A DNA stretch of 30,540 bases, from assembly GCA_031426435.1 (NCBI GenBank), contig JANPLH010000396.1:1-30540 (forward strand), in the 5' to 3' direction. This document shows, piece by piece, positions 7,545-14,799 of this stretch (its first letter is position 1; every line of letters starts with the position of its first letter). The DNA is from UBA6168 sp031426435 (GTDB taxonomy: Bacteria; Bacteroidota; Bacteroidia; Chitinophagales; Saprospiraceae). The translations under genes were made by a program, and so were the position numbers. The notes under the pieces were generated by a model. The model was not told where the DNA came from. It saw only the letters and a program-made list of their open reading frames with translations, and searched no databases.

Positions 7545-8519
7545 CTACTTCATCAGCCAATGAAGCGGCTTGGGCAGGCTGTTCTTTTTTATTTGCAAAT
7601 AGGGCACTGGCCTGGTGCCAAAGCCCCGGAAAAAATGCTCAACGGGTTCCAGCATGGAGCCTTCAAAGTCAATCATTTGTACCTCCGACCCCGCCGATTC
7701 AATGCTTCGCCAAATGGCGAGCGACATGCCCCCCTGGTTACCCAAATCAGCATCGAAGGCGCTAAACAGGTGTATCAGCTTATGGCCGAACTGCTGGTAA
7801 ATCAATCCGGCATGGATCCGCCCGGCCTCGTCCCGCACCTCCAGCGCCGTTCCTGTTTGTTGCTGGCGCAATGCGGCCCAGAGCCTTTTCAGCAATGCCC
7901 CGTCGAGCGGGTAAGCACTGCGGGCTGCTGCCAATTCGACGATGGACTCAATGCTTTCCACTGGCTGCACCATTAGCCCAGACTTTACAGCCTTGTTGAT
8001 ATAGGTGCGGGTACGTTCCTCGAAATTTTTGAAAAGTATAGACTTATCTGCTTGATTGTCAAGCCAATAGGAGTATCGGGCCTGCAACTCGTAGCCAGCC
8101 CAGTGGAAAGGCAGCGGGTAGTCGAATTCTGGGGCGAATTTGACGTTGAAAACCCTGACCTCTTTCGGCAATGCCTCCACGACGGCCTTCACCAGCTTCT
8201 TTTTTATGGCAAAGCTGTGCGTGGCGTTCTTCTTCGCTATTTCACCGAAAAAAAGGCCGACATACTGGCAGAACGGCGGGTTGAACACATAGCTGATGCC
8301 GTATTTCCTCGAAACCTTCAGAGGCATCACGGCCAGCCAATGCCCTTTTTCCGAAACGACAATGGCCCTCCAATTGGGCCAAACCACATCCAAATACCAA
8401 GTGCAACCATAGGGCGCTGACTGTGGCGAGCGGGCGATGAAGTCGTTCCAAACCGCATCCACGATTTGGCCCCGCTCAAGTACCTCGGTTTTGAATCCAC
8501 CTGTCTGGTCGGCGTTCAT
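7545..8519 (-). CDS. FemAB-like / GNAT acyltransferase
   Basis: 324 aa with no signal peptide, so probably cytoplasmic. It looks like the Bacteroidota branch of the FemAB/Acetyltransf_6 group, which has a double GNAT fold. An N-terminal half contains SRKYGISYVFNPPFCQYVGLFF (partial), and the C-terminal half has the conserved DFEGSMLEPVEHFFRGFG near residues 285-302. Related proteins add amino acids to peptidoglycan precursors or acylate cell-surface compounds; the substrate here is unknown. The gene begins ~100 nt after the XRE regulator gene with a hairpin between them, so it is probably a separate unit. Confidence 0.75.
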   Translation of the reverse strand: MNADQTGGFKTEVLERGQIVDAVWNDFIARSPQSAPYGCTWYLDVVWPNWRAIVVSEKGHWLAVMPLKVSRKYGISYVFNPPFCQYVGLFFGEIAKKNATHSFAIKKKLVKAVVEALPKEVRVFNVKFAPEFDYPLPFHWAGYELQARYSYWLDNQADKSILFKNFEERTRTYINKAVKSGLMVQPVESIESIVELAAARSAYPLDGALLKRLWAALRQQQTGTALEVRDEAGRIHAGLIYQQFGHKLIHLFSAFDADLGNQGGMSLAIWRSIESAGSEVQMIDFEGSMLEPVEHFFRGFGTRPVPYLQIKKNSLPKPLHWLMK

Positions 8520-8577
8520 TGAATTTGGAAGTTTGCCGCAATGTTAGGAAGGAAATATGGGTTTGGAGGTTAGTTTG

Positions 8578-8608
8578 GACTTGCCAAGTTTTTGAAACTT
8601 GGTAAGTC
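8578..8608 (-). terminator. 14-bp hairpin after the XRE regulator gene
   Basis: GACTTGCCAAGTTT (8578-8591) pairs with AAACTTGGTAAGTC (8595-8608), with one G-T wobble and a 3-nt loop. It lies 10 nt beyond the stop of the minus-strand regulator gene. It is probably a terminator, although no clean T-run follows. Confidence 0.6.
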
Positions 8609-8618
8609 TTGCCGAGCC

Positions 8619-9161
8619 CTAAGCAACTCCATTGCCATTAGAGGCACCATGCGTAGGACATTTCTCCTTGACGATGGCCAATAGCTCCGTATGCGAGGTC
8701 ATGAGTTGGTCGGTTAGGCCATGGAGTTGGTCAAACTGTTCTTTCAGGAAAATGGCTTCTTCAGATAATTCAGCGGCGTTTTTCGTTTTCAGGCGCACAA
8801 GACAGTTCAGCCCTTTTATGGCCTGCTGGAAGTCCTCGGCCTCTTTCAGGAACTGGCCGAGCAGGTCGGGGCCAGGTTGGGAAAAGCCGTTGTGTTGCCG
8901 GGAGGTTGCTTGTTCAAGGGAACTATCCTCTTTTAAGTTGTTGTGCGTGAGGTCATAGACAGAGATGTTGAAAAGGTGAGCAATCTTCACGAGGTTGCAA
9001 ATTTTAGGTTCGGCGCTGCCGTTCTCGTAGGAGGCGATGTTGCCCCGGTTGAGGCCAACCTTGTCGGCAAGCTCTTCTTGGCTCCATTTCATGCGCTTCC
9101 GGAGGGAGCGCAGATTTTCTGCAAGGCAAAAGCCACTGTCAGTTTTTACAAAATCCATCAT
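8619..9161 (-). CDS. XRE-family transcriptional regulator with C-terminal coiled coil
   Basis: 180 aa. Residues ~14-70 form a helix-turn-helix of the Cro/CI type (LRSLRKRMKWSQEELADK, then GLNRGNIASYENG, then EPKICNLVKIAHLFNISVYDL). The remaining ~100 residues are mostly Leu/Glu/Gln-rich helix (FLKEAEDFQQAIKGL, EEAIFLKEQFDQLHGLTDQL) and may dimerise the protein. No peptidase or ligand domain is present. It is divergent from the ECF sigma factor with a 272-nt AT-rich intergenic region, so it may control that gene or itself. Two adjacent Met codons (9161 and 9158) are possible starts. Confidence 0.85.
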   Translation of the reverse strand: MMDFVKTDSGFCLAENLRSLRKRMKWSQEELADKVGLNRGNIASYENGSAEPKICNLVKIAHLFNISVYDLTHNNLKEDSSLEQATSRQHNGFSQPGPDLLGQFLKEAEDFQQAIKGLNCLVRLKTKNAAELSEEAIFLKEQFDQLHGLTDQLMTSHTELLAIVKEKCPTHGASNGNGVA

Positions 9162-9356
9162 AGGTAAATTCCAGCTTATATTGCGAAGTTCTATTAATTC
9201 CTGCGTTTTGTAGATAATTTTATCAAAAAATCAGACCAAGTTTCAATTTTAGAGGTGTTTTGTAAACATCGTTATCATTCCAAAAGTTTAGGCGAGTTAG
9301 AAAACTGTTAAAATACAATTAAAAACGCCAAGATTTTGTCTAAATAGGAAAAACAA

Positions 9357-9388
9357 TTTGCAGAAAATCACGCAGCGCCTTACATTTG
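9357..9388 (+). promoter_or_regulatory. Consensus promoter of the ECF sigma factor gene
   Basis: TTTG at 9357-9360 and TACATTTG at 9381-9388 are separated by 20 nt, a complete match to the TTTG/TAnnTTTG promoter used by the Bacteroidota housekeeping sigma. Transcription would begin near 9395, leaving a ~40-nt leader before ATG 9434. Confidence 0.75.
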
Positions 9389-9404
9389 TAAAAAATATTT
9401 ACAA
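9386..9404. promoter_or_regulatory. Palindrome overlapping the sigma factor promoter (candidate operator)
   Basis: TTGTAAA-AAATA-TTTACAA is a perfect 7-bp inverted repeat that starts inside the -7 box and spans the predicted transcription start. A further TTGTAAA half-site is at 9260-9266 in the same intergenic region. The position suits a repressor such as the divergent XRE protein; binding is inferred. Confidence 0.5.
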
Positions 9405-9433
9405 AATCACCTGTTCACTCAAAATCACCTGAC

Positions 9434-9952
9434 ATGCAATCAAACAGCATTTATAACCAGTTGGAAAAAATTAGCCCCTCCTTGCGGGCATTTTCCTTTA
9501 AACTGACCGGCAACGAGGCGGATGCGAACGACCTCTACCAAGACACTTCGTTCCGCATCATCTCCAACGCCGACAAGTACACGCCCGATACCAATTTCAA
9601 GGCTTGGGCCGTGACCATCATGCGCAACATCTTCATCAACAACTACCGGAAGAAAGTGCGCAGGGGCGTTATCCTCGACCAAACGCCCAACAACTACTAC
9701 CTGAACTCCGGTGGCCCCGGCATCGAAAACGACGGTGAAATGATGATGGCCTACAAGGAACTGCTCCGTATGGTGAGCACACTTCCTGAAGACTTCAAGC
9801 GCCCTTTCTGGATGGCCTACAAAGGTTACAAGTACGATGAAATCGCCGAAAAGTTGGACGCACCGCTTGGCACCATTAAGAGCCGCATCTTCTTTGCACG
9901 CCGCAAGCTCCAAAAAATGTACGAGGACGCTTCGAGCGCAAAAGCCGCATAA
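9434..9952 (+). CDS. ECF-type RNA polymerase sigma factor
   Basis: 172 aa. Region 2 spans about residues 15-75 (SFKLTGNEADANDLYQDTSF, then NFKAWAVTIMRNIFINNYRK). Region 4 spans about residues 112-165 (LPEDFKRPFWMAYKGYKYDE, then APLGTIKSRIFFARRKL). It directs RNA polymerase to a small set of promoters. No anti-sigma factor gene follows: the next gene is a transporter beyond a strong terminator. Control may instead come from the divergent XRE regulator. Codon use is typical of a well-expressed local gene. Confidence 0.93.
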   Translation: MQSNSIYNQLEKISPSLRAFSFKLTGNEADANDLYQDTSFRIISNADKYTPDTNFKAWAVTIMRNIFINNYRKKVRRGVILDQTPNNYYLNSGGPGIENDGEMMMAYKELLRMVSTLPEDFKRPFWMAYKGYKYDEIAEKLDAPLGTIKSRIFFARRKLQKMYEDASSAKAA

Positions 9953-10003
9953 GAACACCACTTTTTTCCAGAACAAAGAGAATCCAAACAGCGTTTAAAG
10001 CGA

Positions 10004-10037
10004 GTGCCTCGGAACTTTTTCCGGGGCACTTTTTTTG
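10004..10037 (+). terminator. Rho-independent terminator of the sigma factor gene
   Basis: GTGCCTCGGAA (10004-10014) pairs with TTCCGGGGCAC (10019-10029), with one wobble, and a run of eight T follows. It shows that the longer in-frame start of the next gene, at 10035, is unlikely. Confidence 0.9.
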
Positions 10038-10094
10038 GTTGTATGTTTGATTTCTAAATCCACCCGACCCAATAAATCCCTACCACCTCCAATC

Positions 10095-11396
10095 ATGAAG
10101 CATTTGCTAAAAGACTCCTGGCTAATCCCCGTCTGTTTCGGTCTTATCTACTTCGTTTGGGGATCCACTTATTTGGCCAATTGGTACGCCATTCAGGACA
10201 TACCGCCGCTGCTTATGTCCGGCACCCGTTTCATAGCGGCAGGCTCGGTACTTTACCTGTTGAGCAAGTTGTTTGGCGGTAACCAAATCAGTTTTGTACA
10301 AATGCGCAACGCAGCTACGCTTGGCGTCATGTTCCTCGCCATCGGCACAGGCGGCATGGTCTGGGCAGAGCAGTACATCAGTTCTGGCATGGTGGCGCTC
10401 ATGGCAGCCATTCAACCGCTGTTCATCTTGCTGCTGATGTGGCAATTGCACAGCCAGCGACCCAATGCGGCGGGCGTGCTCGGCACCTTCCTCGGCATCA
10501 TCGGCATGTTCTTTCTCGTCGGGCAAGACCAGTTTGTAAGCGGTGAAAAGACCATGCTCGGCATCACCATTATTTTTATCAGCATCCTCTCATGGGGCAT
10601 CGCCTCGGTGAAGCTCTCCAAAACCGACATGCCCAATAACAAGCTCCAAAGCGCTGCAATTCAGATGCTGGCTGGTGGTGGGGTGCTGCTAATGGTCAGT
10701 CTGCTTTCGGGCGAAGCATTCACCTTCCAATGGGCCAACCTAACACCCCGTGGCGGTTGGTCATGGGTCTATCTGATGATTTTCGGCTCCATTATTTCCT
10801 TCTCCGCCTTCAATTATTTGTTGGTAAAATCCACGCCTGACAAAGTGGCCACCGCCAACTATATCAACCCCGTGGTAGCCATGTTCCTCGGCTGGTTTCT
10901 GGCCGACGAACTCATCACCGGCCAATCGCTTATTGCCGCTGTGCTTATGCTCACCGGGGTGGTTTTCATAAAAACGAAGATTCCTTTTTTGGAAAAGATA
11001 AGCTTGTTCAAGCAGCCCAACCCCACGCCCGACCTCATGGGATTCATGCCCGTTGGCGCCATCAAAGTAGTTGATATTCAGCCTGTTGTGCCACCCGCTA
11101 TTACCCGTATCTGGCATGGGGCCACGCCCGCTGGCATGACGGAGGAGTATGTCAGCCTTGCCAAGTCCAACTGCGTCGCCAACTGCACAGCTACGCCCGG
11201 CAACCTCGGCGTCACCTTTTTCCATCAAACAGAGGGCGACGTGACCCGCCACACTTTTATCTCTTATTGGAAGGACATGGATGCCGTGAAACTGTTTGCT
11301 GGCGAGGATTTCCAGAAGCCGAGGTTCTTTGCTGGGGAAGAGCGTTTCCTCGTGGAATCGGACAAGGTGGTGGAGCACCGGGAGGTGATGGGATAG
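10095..11396 (+). CDS. EamA/DMT-family transporter fused to an ABM-like domain
   Basis: 433 aa from ATG 10095; the upstream in-frame start is next to a terminator. Residues ~5-305 form two EamA repeats with about ten membrane helices (GLIYFVWGSTYLANWYAIQ, PPLLMSGTRFIAAG, INPVVAMFLGWFLADE), a drug/metabolite exporter fold. After a linker, residues ~336-433 (ITRIWHGATPAGMTEEYV, then HTFISYWKDMDAVKLFAGED, then HREV) look like an antibiotic-biosynthesis-monooxygenase-type dimeric alpha/beta-barrel domain, normally a separate small protein. The fused domain probably faces the cytoplasm and could bind or modify the exported compound; this is inference. The gene appears single. A short 6-bp stem (11398-11413) follows the stop. 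Confidence 0.85.
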   Translation: MKHLLKDSWLIPVCFGLIYFVWGSTYLANWYAIQDIPPLLMSGTRFIAAGSVLYLLSKLFGGNQISFVQMRNAATLGVMFLAIGTGGMVWAEQYISSGMVALMAAIQPLFILLLMWQLHSQRPNAAGVLGTFLGIIGMFFLVGQDQFVSGEKTMLGITIIFISILSWGIASVKLSKTDMPNNKLQSAAIQMLAGGGVLLMVSLLSGEAFTFQWANLTPRGGWSWVYLMIFGSIISFSAFNYLLVKSTPDKVATANYINPVVAMFLGWFLADELITGQSLIAAVLMLTGVVFIKTKIPFLEKISLFKQPNPTPDLMGFMPVGAIKVVDIQPVVPPAITRIWHGATPAGMTEEYVSLAKSNCVANCTATPGNLGVTFFHQTEGDVTRHTFISYWKDMDAVKLFAGEDFQKPRFFAGEERFLVESDKVVEHREVMG

Positions 11397-11466
11397 TAGC
11401 TATCGCAATAGCTTTCCTAGCATTTGACTCAGCCAAATAATTATGCCCTATTTCAAGATTTAGCAT

Positions 11467-11501
11467 AAAAAAGCCTCCAAGGATATCCTTGAAGGCTTTA
11501 A
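11467..11501 (-). terminator. Terminator after the minus-strand tRNA cluster
   Basis: Read on the minus strand, AAAGCCTTCAAGGA pairs with TCCTTGGAGGCTTT with one mismatch and is followed by TTTT. It closes the transcript that contains the TCC tRNA. Confidence 0.8.
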
Positions 11502-11507
11502 AGTGGG

Positions 11508-11584
11508 TGGGCGCACACGGATTCGAACCGCGGACCCTCCCGATTGGAAATCGGGATGCACTGAACCAGTTGAGCTATGCGCCC
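11508..11584 (-). tRNA. tRNA with anticodon TCC (Gly by anticodon), atypical arms
   Basis: The 77-nt minus-strand cloverleaf has acceptor GGGCGCA/TGCGCCC, discriminator A, T-arm CGCGG-TTCGAAT-CCGTG and anticodon loop TTTCCAA, so it reads as Gly(TCC). Two things are odd. The anticodon stem has six pairs (TCCCGA/TCGGGA), which makes the arm 2 nt longer than in the neighbouring tRNA-Val. The D stem has a T-T mismatch (GCTC/GTGC). From the variable region on, its sequence is identical to that tRNA-Val. CCA is not encoded. It may be a functional tRNA-Gly, a suppressor-like variant or a decaying copy. The GIY-YIG gene ends inside its 5' end. Confidence 0.7.
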
Positions 11585-11826
11585 ATGCCAGCCAGTTTCT
11601 TGAGTGCTATCCTGGATTTCATTTTTTTCATCCTGCGTTCCTCGGCATGAGCCATAGCCTTCGTTTCGTATTCTTTTTGGTAAACGAGCTTCCAATCCTT
11701 GGCCTTCGAGGTAAAGCCATCGTGGTTCGTCAAGTGCTTTTGCAGCCGTTCTACCGGCAGCAGCTCAGTATGCCCGATGTAGAACTTGTCGAGTGATTCT
11801 GAATAAAGTAGGTAAACGTAAGCCAT
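11575..11826 (-). CDS. Small GIY-YIG nuclease-family protein inside the tRNA cluster
   Basis: 83 aa from the ATG at 11826; the longer frame would run through a terminator. It is a stand-alone GIY-YIG domain: the GIY equivalent is YVYLLYSES near residues 3-11, the YIG equivalent is KFYIGHTELL near 15-24, then ERLQKHL, and a late basic helix EERRMKKMKSRIAL. Stand-alone relatives (UPF0213/URI-like) are small DNA nucleases of unclear role, abundant in Bacteroidota. The gene lies between two tRNAs on the same strand. Its last codons and its TAG stop are formed by the first bases of the TCC tRNA (GGC GCA TAG), so nuclease and tRNA genes overlap by 10 nt. It starts just after the tRNA-Val terminator. 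Confidence 0.85.
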   Translation of the reverse strand: MAYVYLLYSESLDKFYIGHTELLPVERLQKHLTNHDGFTSKAKDWKLVYQKEYETKAMAHAEERRMKKMKSRIALKKLAGMGA

Positions 11827-11835
11827 GAGGATAAA

Positions 11836-11875
11836 AAACAAAAAAGCCTTCGCAAACAATGTTCACGAAGGCTTT
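11836..11875 (-). terminator. Terminator after tRNA-Val
   Basis: On the minus strand AAAGCCTTCG (11875-11866) pairs with CGAAGGCTTT (11852-11843) and is followed by a T-rich run. It resembles the terminator at 11467-11501 (shared AAAGCCTTC), so each tRNA seems to have been copied together with its terminator. Confidence 0.8.
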
Positions 11876-11885
11876 GAATGGTGGG

Positions 11886-11960
11886 TGGGCGCACACGGAT
11901 TCGAACCGCGGACCCTCTGCTTGTAAGGCAGATGCTCTGAACCAGCTGAGCTATGCGCCC
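11886..11960 (-). tRNA. tRNA-Val (anticodon TAC)
   Basis: The 75-nt minus-strand cloverleaf has acceptor GGGCGCA/TGCGCCC, D stem GCTC/GAGC, anticodon arm TCTGC-CTTACAA-GCAGA with anticodon TAC, variable loop GGGTC, T-arm CGCGG-TTCGAAT-CCGTG and discriminator A. All stems are complete. CCA is not encoded. Confidence 0.93.
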
Positions 11961-11969
11961 TTATTTTAC

Positions 11970-12046
11970 TAATAGAGAAACGAATCGAACCGCTGACCCT
12001 CCCGATTGGAAATCGGGATGCGCTGAACCAGCTGAGCTATGCGCCC
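11970..12046 (-). pseudogene. Broken copy of the TCC tRNA, 3' part lost
   Basis: The 5' two-thirds matches the TCC tRNA almost base for base: GGGCGCA, the D arm with a T-C mismatch in the stem, and the same six-pair TCC anticodon arm. The T stem is no longer paired (AGCGG against CGTTT), and where TGCGCCC should stand the sequence is CTCTATT. It cannot form an acceptor stem. It is nonetheless first in the cluster, behind a good promoter. Confidence 0.8.
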
Positions 12047-12073
12047 CTTTTCGCTTTTCTTCAAAAGCGGGTG

Positions 12074-12103
12074 CAAATATACAATCATATTTTTCCGGTG
12101 CAA
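12074..12103 (-). promoter_or_regulatory. Promoter of the tRNA cluster
   Basis: On the minus strand TTG (12103-12101), a 19-nt spacer and TATATTTG (12081-12074) match the Bacteroidota promoter consensus. A small CGCTTTT/AAAAGCG hairpin (around 12052-12069) lies between it and the first tRNA copy. Confidence 0.7.
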
Positions 12104-12224
12104 CTTCAAATGAAGATTTTTTTAAAAATATTTTGACGCCACTGCGAACACTTGGCCTACCTGTTTGCTTTACCTTTAGCGCAGCAATTTGAAGCGCAAA
12201 AAACAAAGGCAAATAGTTCAAACC

Positions 12225-14792
12225 ATGAAAAAGCATGTGAAGCGGGGCTTTTTGGGGCTAGTGGCGGTAGTACTCCTGACGGTGATTGCAGCGGTGGTGA
12301 TTGCTGCCTTTTTCCAAGATGCCGTTGGCAAAAAGCTGATTTCCCAAATCAATAAACAACTCAAGACGGAGCTGAAAGTGGGCAGTTTCGACCTTTCCTT
12401 GCTCCGCAATTTCCCAGATGCGACGGCCAGTCTGCGTGATGTGACGCTGATGGGACTTGGCAAGACCCGATTGCTAGAAGCTCAGGAAGTGGCCTTCAAT
12501 TTCCGGCTTTTGAGCCTGTTCGAAGATGAGGTTAAGGTACATTCCGTCGCTGTGCGGGACGGGGGGCTCAAGGTGCTGGTGGACAAGGCGGGCAAGGCCA
12601 ATTACGATATTTTCAAGCCCAAGAAGACGAACGAGGAAAGCAAGTTCAACATCTCCCTCAAAACGGCTCGTCTGGAGCGCATGGAACTCATTTACGAAGA
12701 CCAAAAACTGCGGCAGGAAATGATGACACAGGTCGAATCGGCCACGTTTTCTGGCCTGTTTTCAGAGAAAAAATTTGACCTGAAAAGCACTGCCAGCCTT
12801 GCCTCCAATTTCATAGACATTGACAATACCCGCTATTTTGAGGGCAAAAAATGGGGCTATGACGCTGTCGTTTCCGTTGATTTGGTAGAAGGGAAATATA
12901 CCTTTGAGGAAGGCCGGTTGACGGTTATGGACAACGCCTTCAACGTCAATGGTATCATCCAATCCAAGGAAAAAACCACCGATTTTGACTTGAAAGTGGC
13001 CGCCGAGGATGCCAGTTTGGAGTCGGTCATTGCATTGATGCCAGCGCAATTTTTGAGCGCATTCGGCGATTTCAGTAGCACGGGACGCTTCAAGTTTGCG
13101 GCCCTAGTAAAGGGCAAACTCAGCGCCACGGAGCGCCCCGCCATCAATTTCGAGTTTGGCCTCGACGACGGAAAACTCTCCAGTCCCCGCCTCACCGAGC
13201 CGTTCAAGGACGTGTCGTTTGACGCCAATTTCACCAACGGCGAGGGGCGAAACAACCAGCAATCGGTCTTTGAAATCAGCAATTTCAAGGGCTATCTCAA
13301 CCGCCAGCTCATCTCCCTCAGCCTACGGGTAGAAGACCTTGATGACCCAAGGATTGACCTAAAAGCAGACGGGGCCATTGCCGTCGGAGAAGCATTTGGC
13401 CTGCTCAACAACCCCGCCATCACAGGCGGCAGCGGCGAAGTGGAAATCCAAAACCTCAGTCTCCAGGGCTATTACAGTGACATGGTGGACATCCACAAAA
13501 TCATCAATGTGAACATGAACGGCGACATCGTTTTCGATGATGCCAGCTTGGATATCAATGGTGAAAAACTTGTCTTCGACACGGGTAAGCTGCTGTTGCG
13601 AGATAACCAATTGACCCTCGAAGGACTAAAAATGCAGGGTGCTGGCAGCGAAATCAACCTTGCTGGTTCGGTGCGTAACCTGCTGCCCGTCCTGCTCGCC
13701 GATTCGCTCAACTCCGAAAACGCCGTGCTGGAGTTCACCGCTGAACTGCGCTCTCCCGTCATGGACGTCGCCCGTTTGGTGAAAATCGGGGATGTGCCTG
13801 TGAAGGAAGGTGAAGTACAGCCTGAAGTCTTTGATTCGCTCAATGTCGCCAAAAACGAGCATCAGCAGCGCCTCACCGACCTGCTGAAAGGGACTTTCAA
13901 TGCACGGGTGGACGAGTTCACCTACAACAAAATAAAAGGCCGGGACTTCAACGGAGAGCTGACCTTTGACGCCGCCACCATGCGCATCAAGGGTGATGCC
14001 GCTGGCATGGAGGGCAACTTTGACCTCGATGGAACGGTCTTTTTTGAAGCATCGCCCCGCCTCGAAGCCAAGCTCGACTGCCAAAGCATTAACGTAAAGC
14101 AGTTCTTTGAGCAAACGGACAACGTCGGGCAGACCGTGCTCAAGGCCGAGAACATCTCTGGCGACATGAACTCCAAGCTGCTCATTCATGCCTTTTGGGA
14201 CTCCACGGGCGTTTTTCAAATGGACAAACTACATGTTTGGGCGGGTGTGGGCATCCGAAAGGGTGAGCTGAAGAACTTTCAAATGTTGGACGAGTTTGCC
14301 ACTTATGCCAAAATCCAAGACCTGCGCAACGTGCGCTTCGAGGACCTGCAAAACTGGTTGGAAATAAAAAACAGCACATTTTACCTGCCTGCGATGTTCC
14401 TCCAGAACAACGCCATGAACCTCACCATGGCTGGGGAGCAGACTTTTGACGACAAAATTGATTACGGTATTAAGGTGAACGCCGGGCAGGTGTTGGCCAA
14501 TAAATTCAAGAAGAACAACCGCAATGTGGAATCCATTCCCGCCAAGGAAAACGGCTTTTTCAACCTTTACTTTCTGGTCAATGGCACACTCGACCAGTAC
14601 AAATACGCTACTAACAAGCGCAAGGTGAAAGATATGCTCGAACGCAGCGAGAGCCAGAAACGCCGTATCCGTGCGGAGTTGATAAAAGCTTTCGGTGCCC
14701 CGCTGAACATGGTGAAGGAACCGAAGGGCTGGGAAGACGAAGGGGAACAGGCCGCAACGAGCGAAGAGGATGAATATATACCGGGGTTTTGA
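12225..14792 (+). CDS. AsmA-like inner-membrane protein
   Basis: 855 aa from ATG 12225; an in-frame codon at 12189 would start only a few bases after the predicted transcription start. An N-terminal basic stretch and one membrane helix (FLGLVAVVLLTVIAAVVIAAFF, about residues 7-28 in part) anchor the protein. The rest projects into the periplasm. The N-terminal part carries the AsmA signature (LKTELKVGSFDLSLLRNFPD, ASLRDVTLMG). The C-terminal part has repeated short beta segments like the AsmA_2/TamB groove, ending in a Glu-rich tail. Family members (AsmA, YhdP, TamB) are linked to phospholipid transport or outer-membrane assembly; the exact role here is inferred. A weak TACCTTTA box at 12171-12178 may be its promoter. 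Confidence 0.85.
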   Translation: MKKHVKRGFLGLVAVVLLTVIAAVVIAAFFQDAVGKKLISQINKQLKTELKVGSFDLSLLRNFPDATASLRDVTLMGLGKTRLLEAQEVAFNFRLLSLFEDEVKVHSVAVRDGGLKVLVDKAGKANYDIFKPKKTNEESKFNISLKTARLERMELIYEDQKLRQEMMTQVESATFSGLFSEKKFDLKSTASLASNFIDIDNTRYFEGKKWGYDAVVSVDLVEGKYTFEEGRLTVMDNAFNVNGIIQSKEKTTDFDLKVAAEDASLESVIALMPAQFLSAFGDFSSTGRFKFAALVKGKLSATERPAINFEFGLDDGKLSSPRLTEPFKDVSFDANFTNGEGRNNQQSVFEISNFKGYLNRQLISLSLRVEDLDDPRIDLKADGAIAVGEAFGLLNNPAITGGSGEVEIQNLSLQGYYSDMVDIHKIINVNMNGDIVFDDASLDINGEKLVFDTGKLLLRDNQLTLEGLKMQGAGSEINLAGSVRNLLPVLLADSLNSENAVLEFTAELRSPVMDVARLVKIGDVPVKEGEVQPEVFDSLNVAKNEHQQRLTDLLKGTFNARVDEFTYNKIKGRDFNGELTFDAATMRIKGDAAGMEGNFDLDGTVFFEASPRLEAKLDCQSINVKQFFEQTDNVGQTVLKAENISGDMNSKLLIHAFWDSTGVFQMDKLHVWAGVGIRKGELKNFQMLDEFATYAKIQDLRNVRFEDLQNWLEIKNSTFYLPAMFLQNNAMNLTMAGEQTFDDKIDYGIKVNAGQVLANKFKKNNRNVESIPAKENGFFNLYFLVNGTLDQYKYATNKRKVKDMLERSESQKRRIRAELIKAFGAPLNMVKEPKGWEDEGEQAATSEEDEYIPGF

Positions 14793-14799
14793 TTGAAAT

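Noticed and set aside
11508..11584. Plus-strand tRNA-Ser (GGA) reading of the TCC tRNA
   Set aside because: The anticodon arm is nearly symmetric, but the T-arm and D-arm signatures are correct only on the minus strand.
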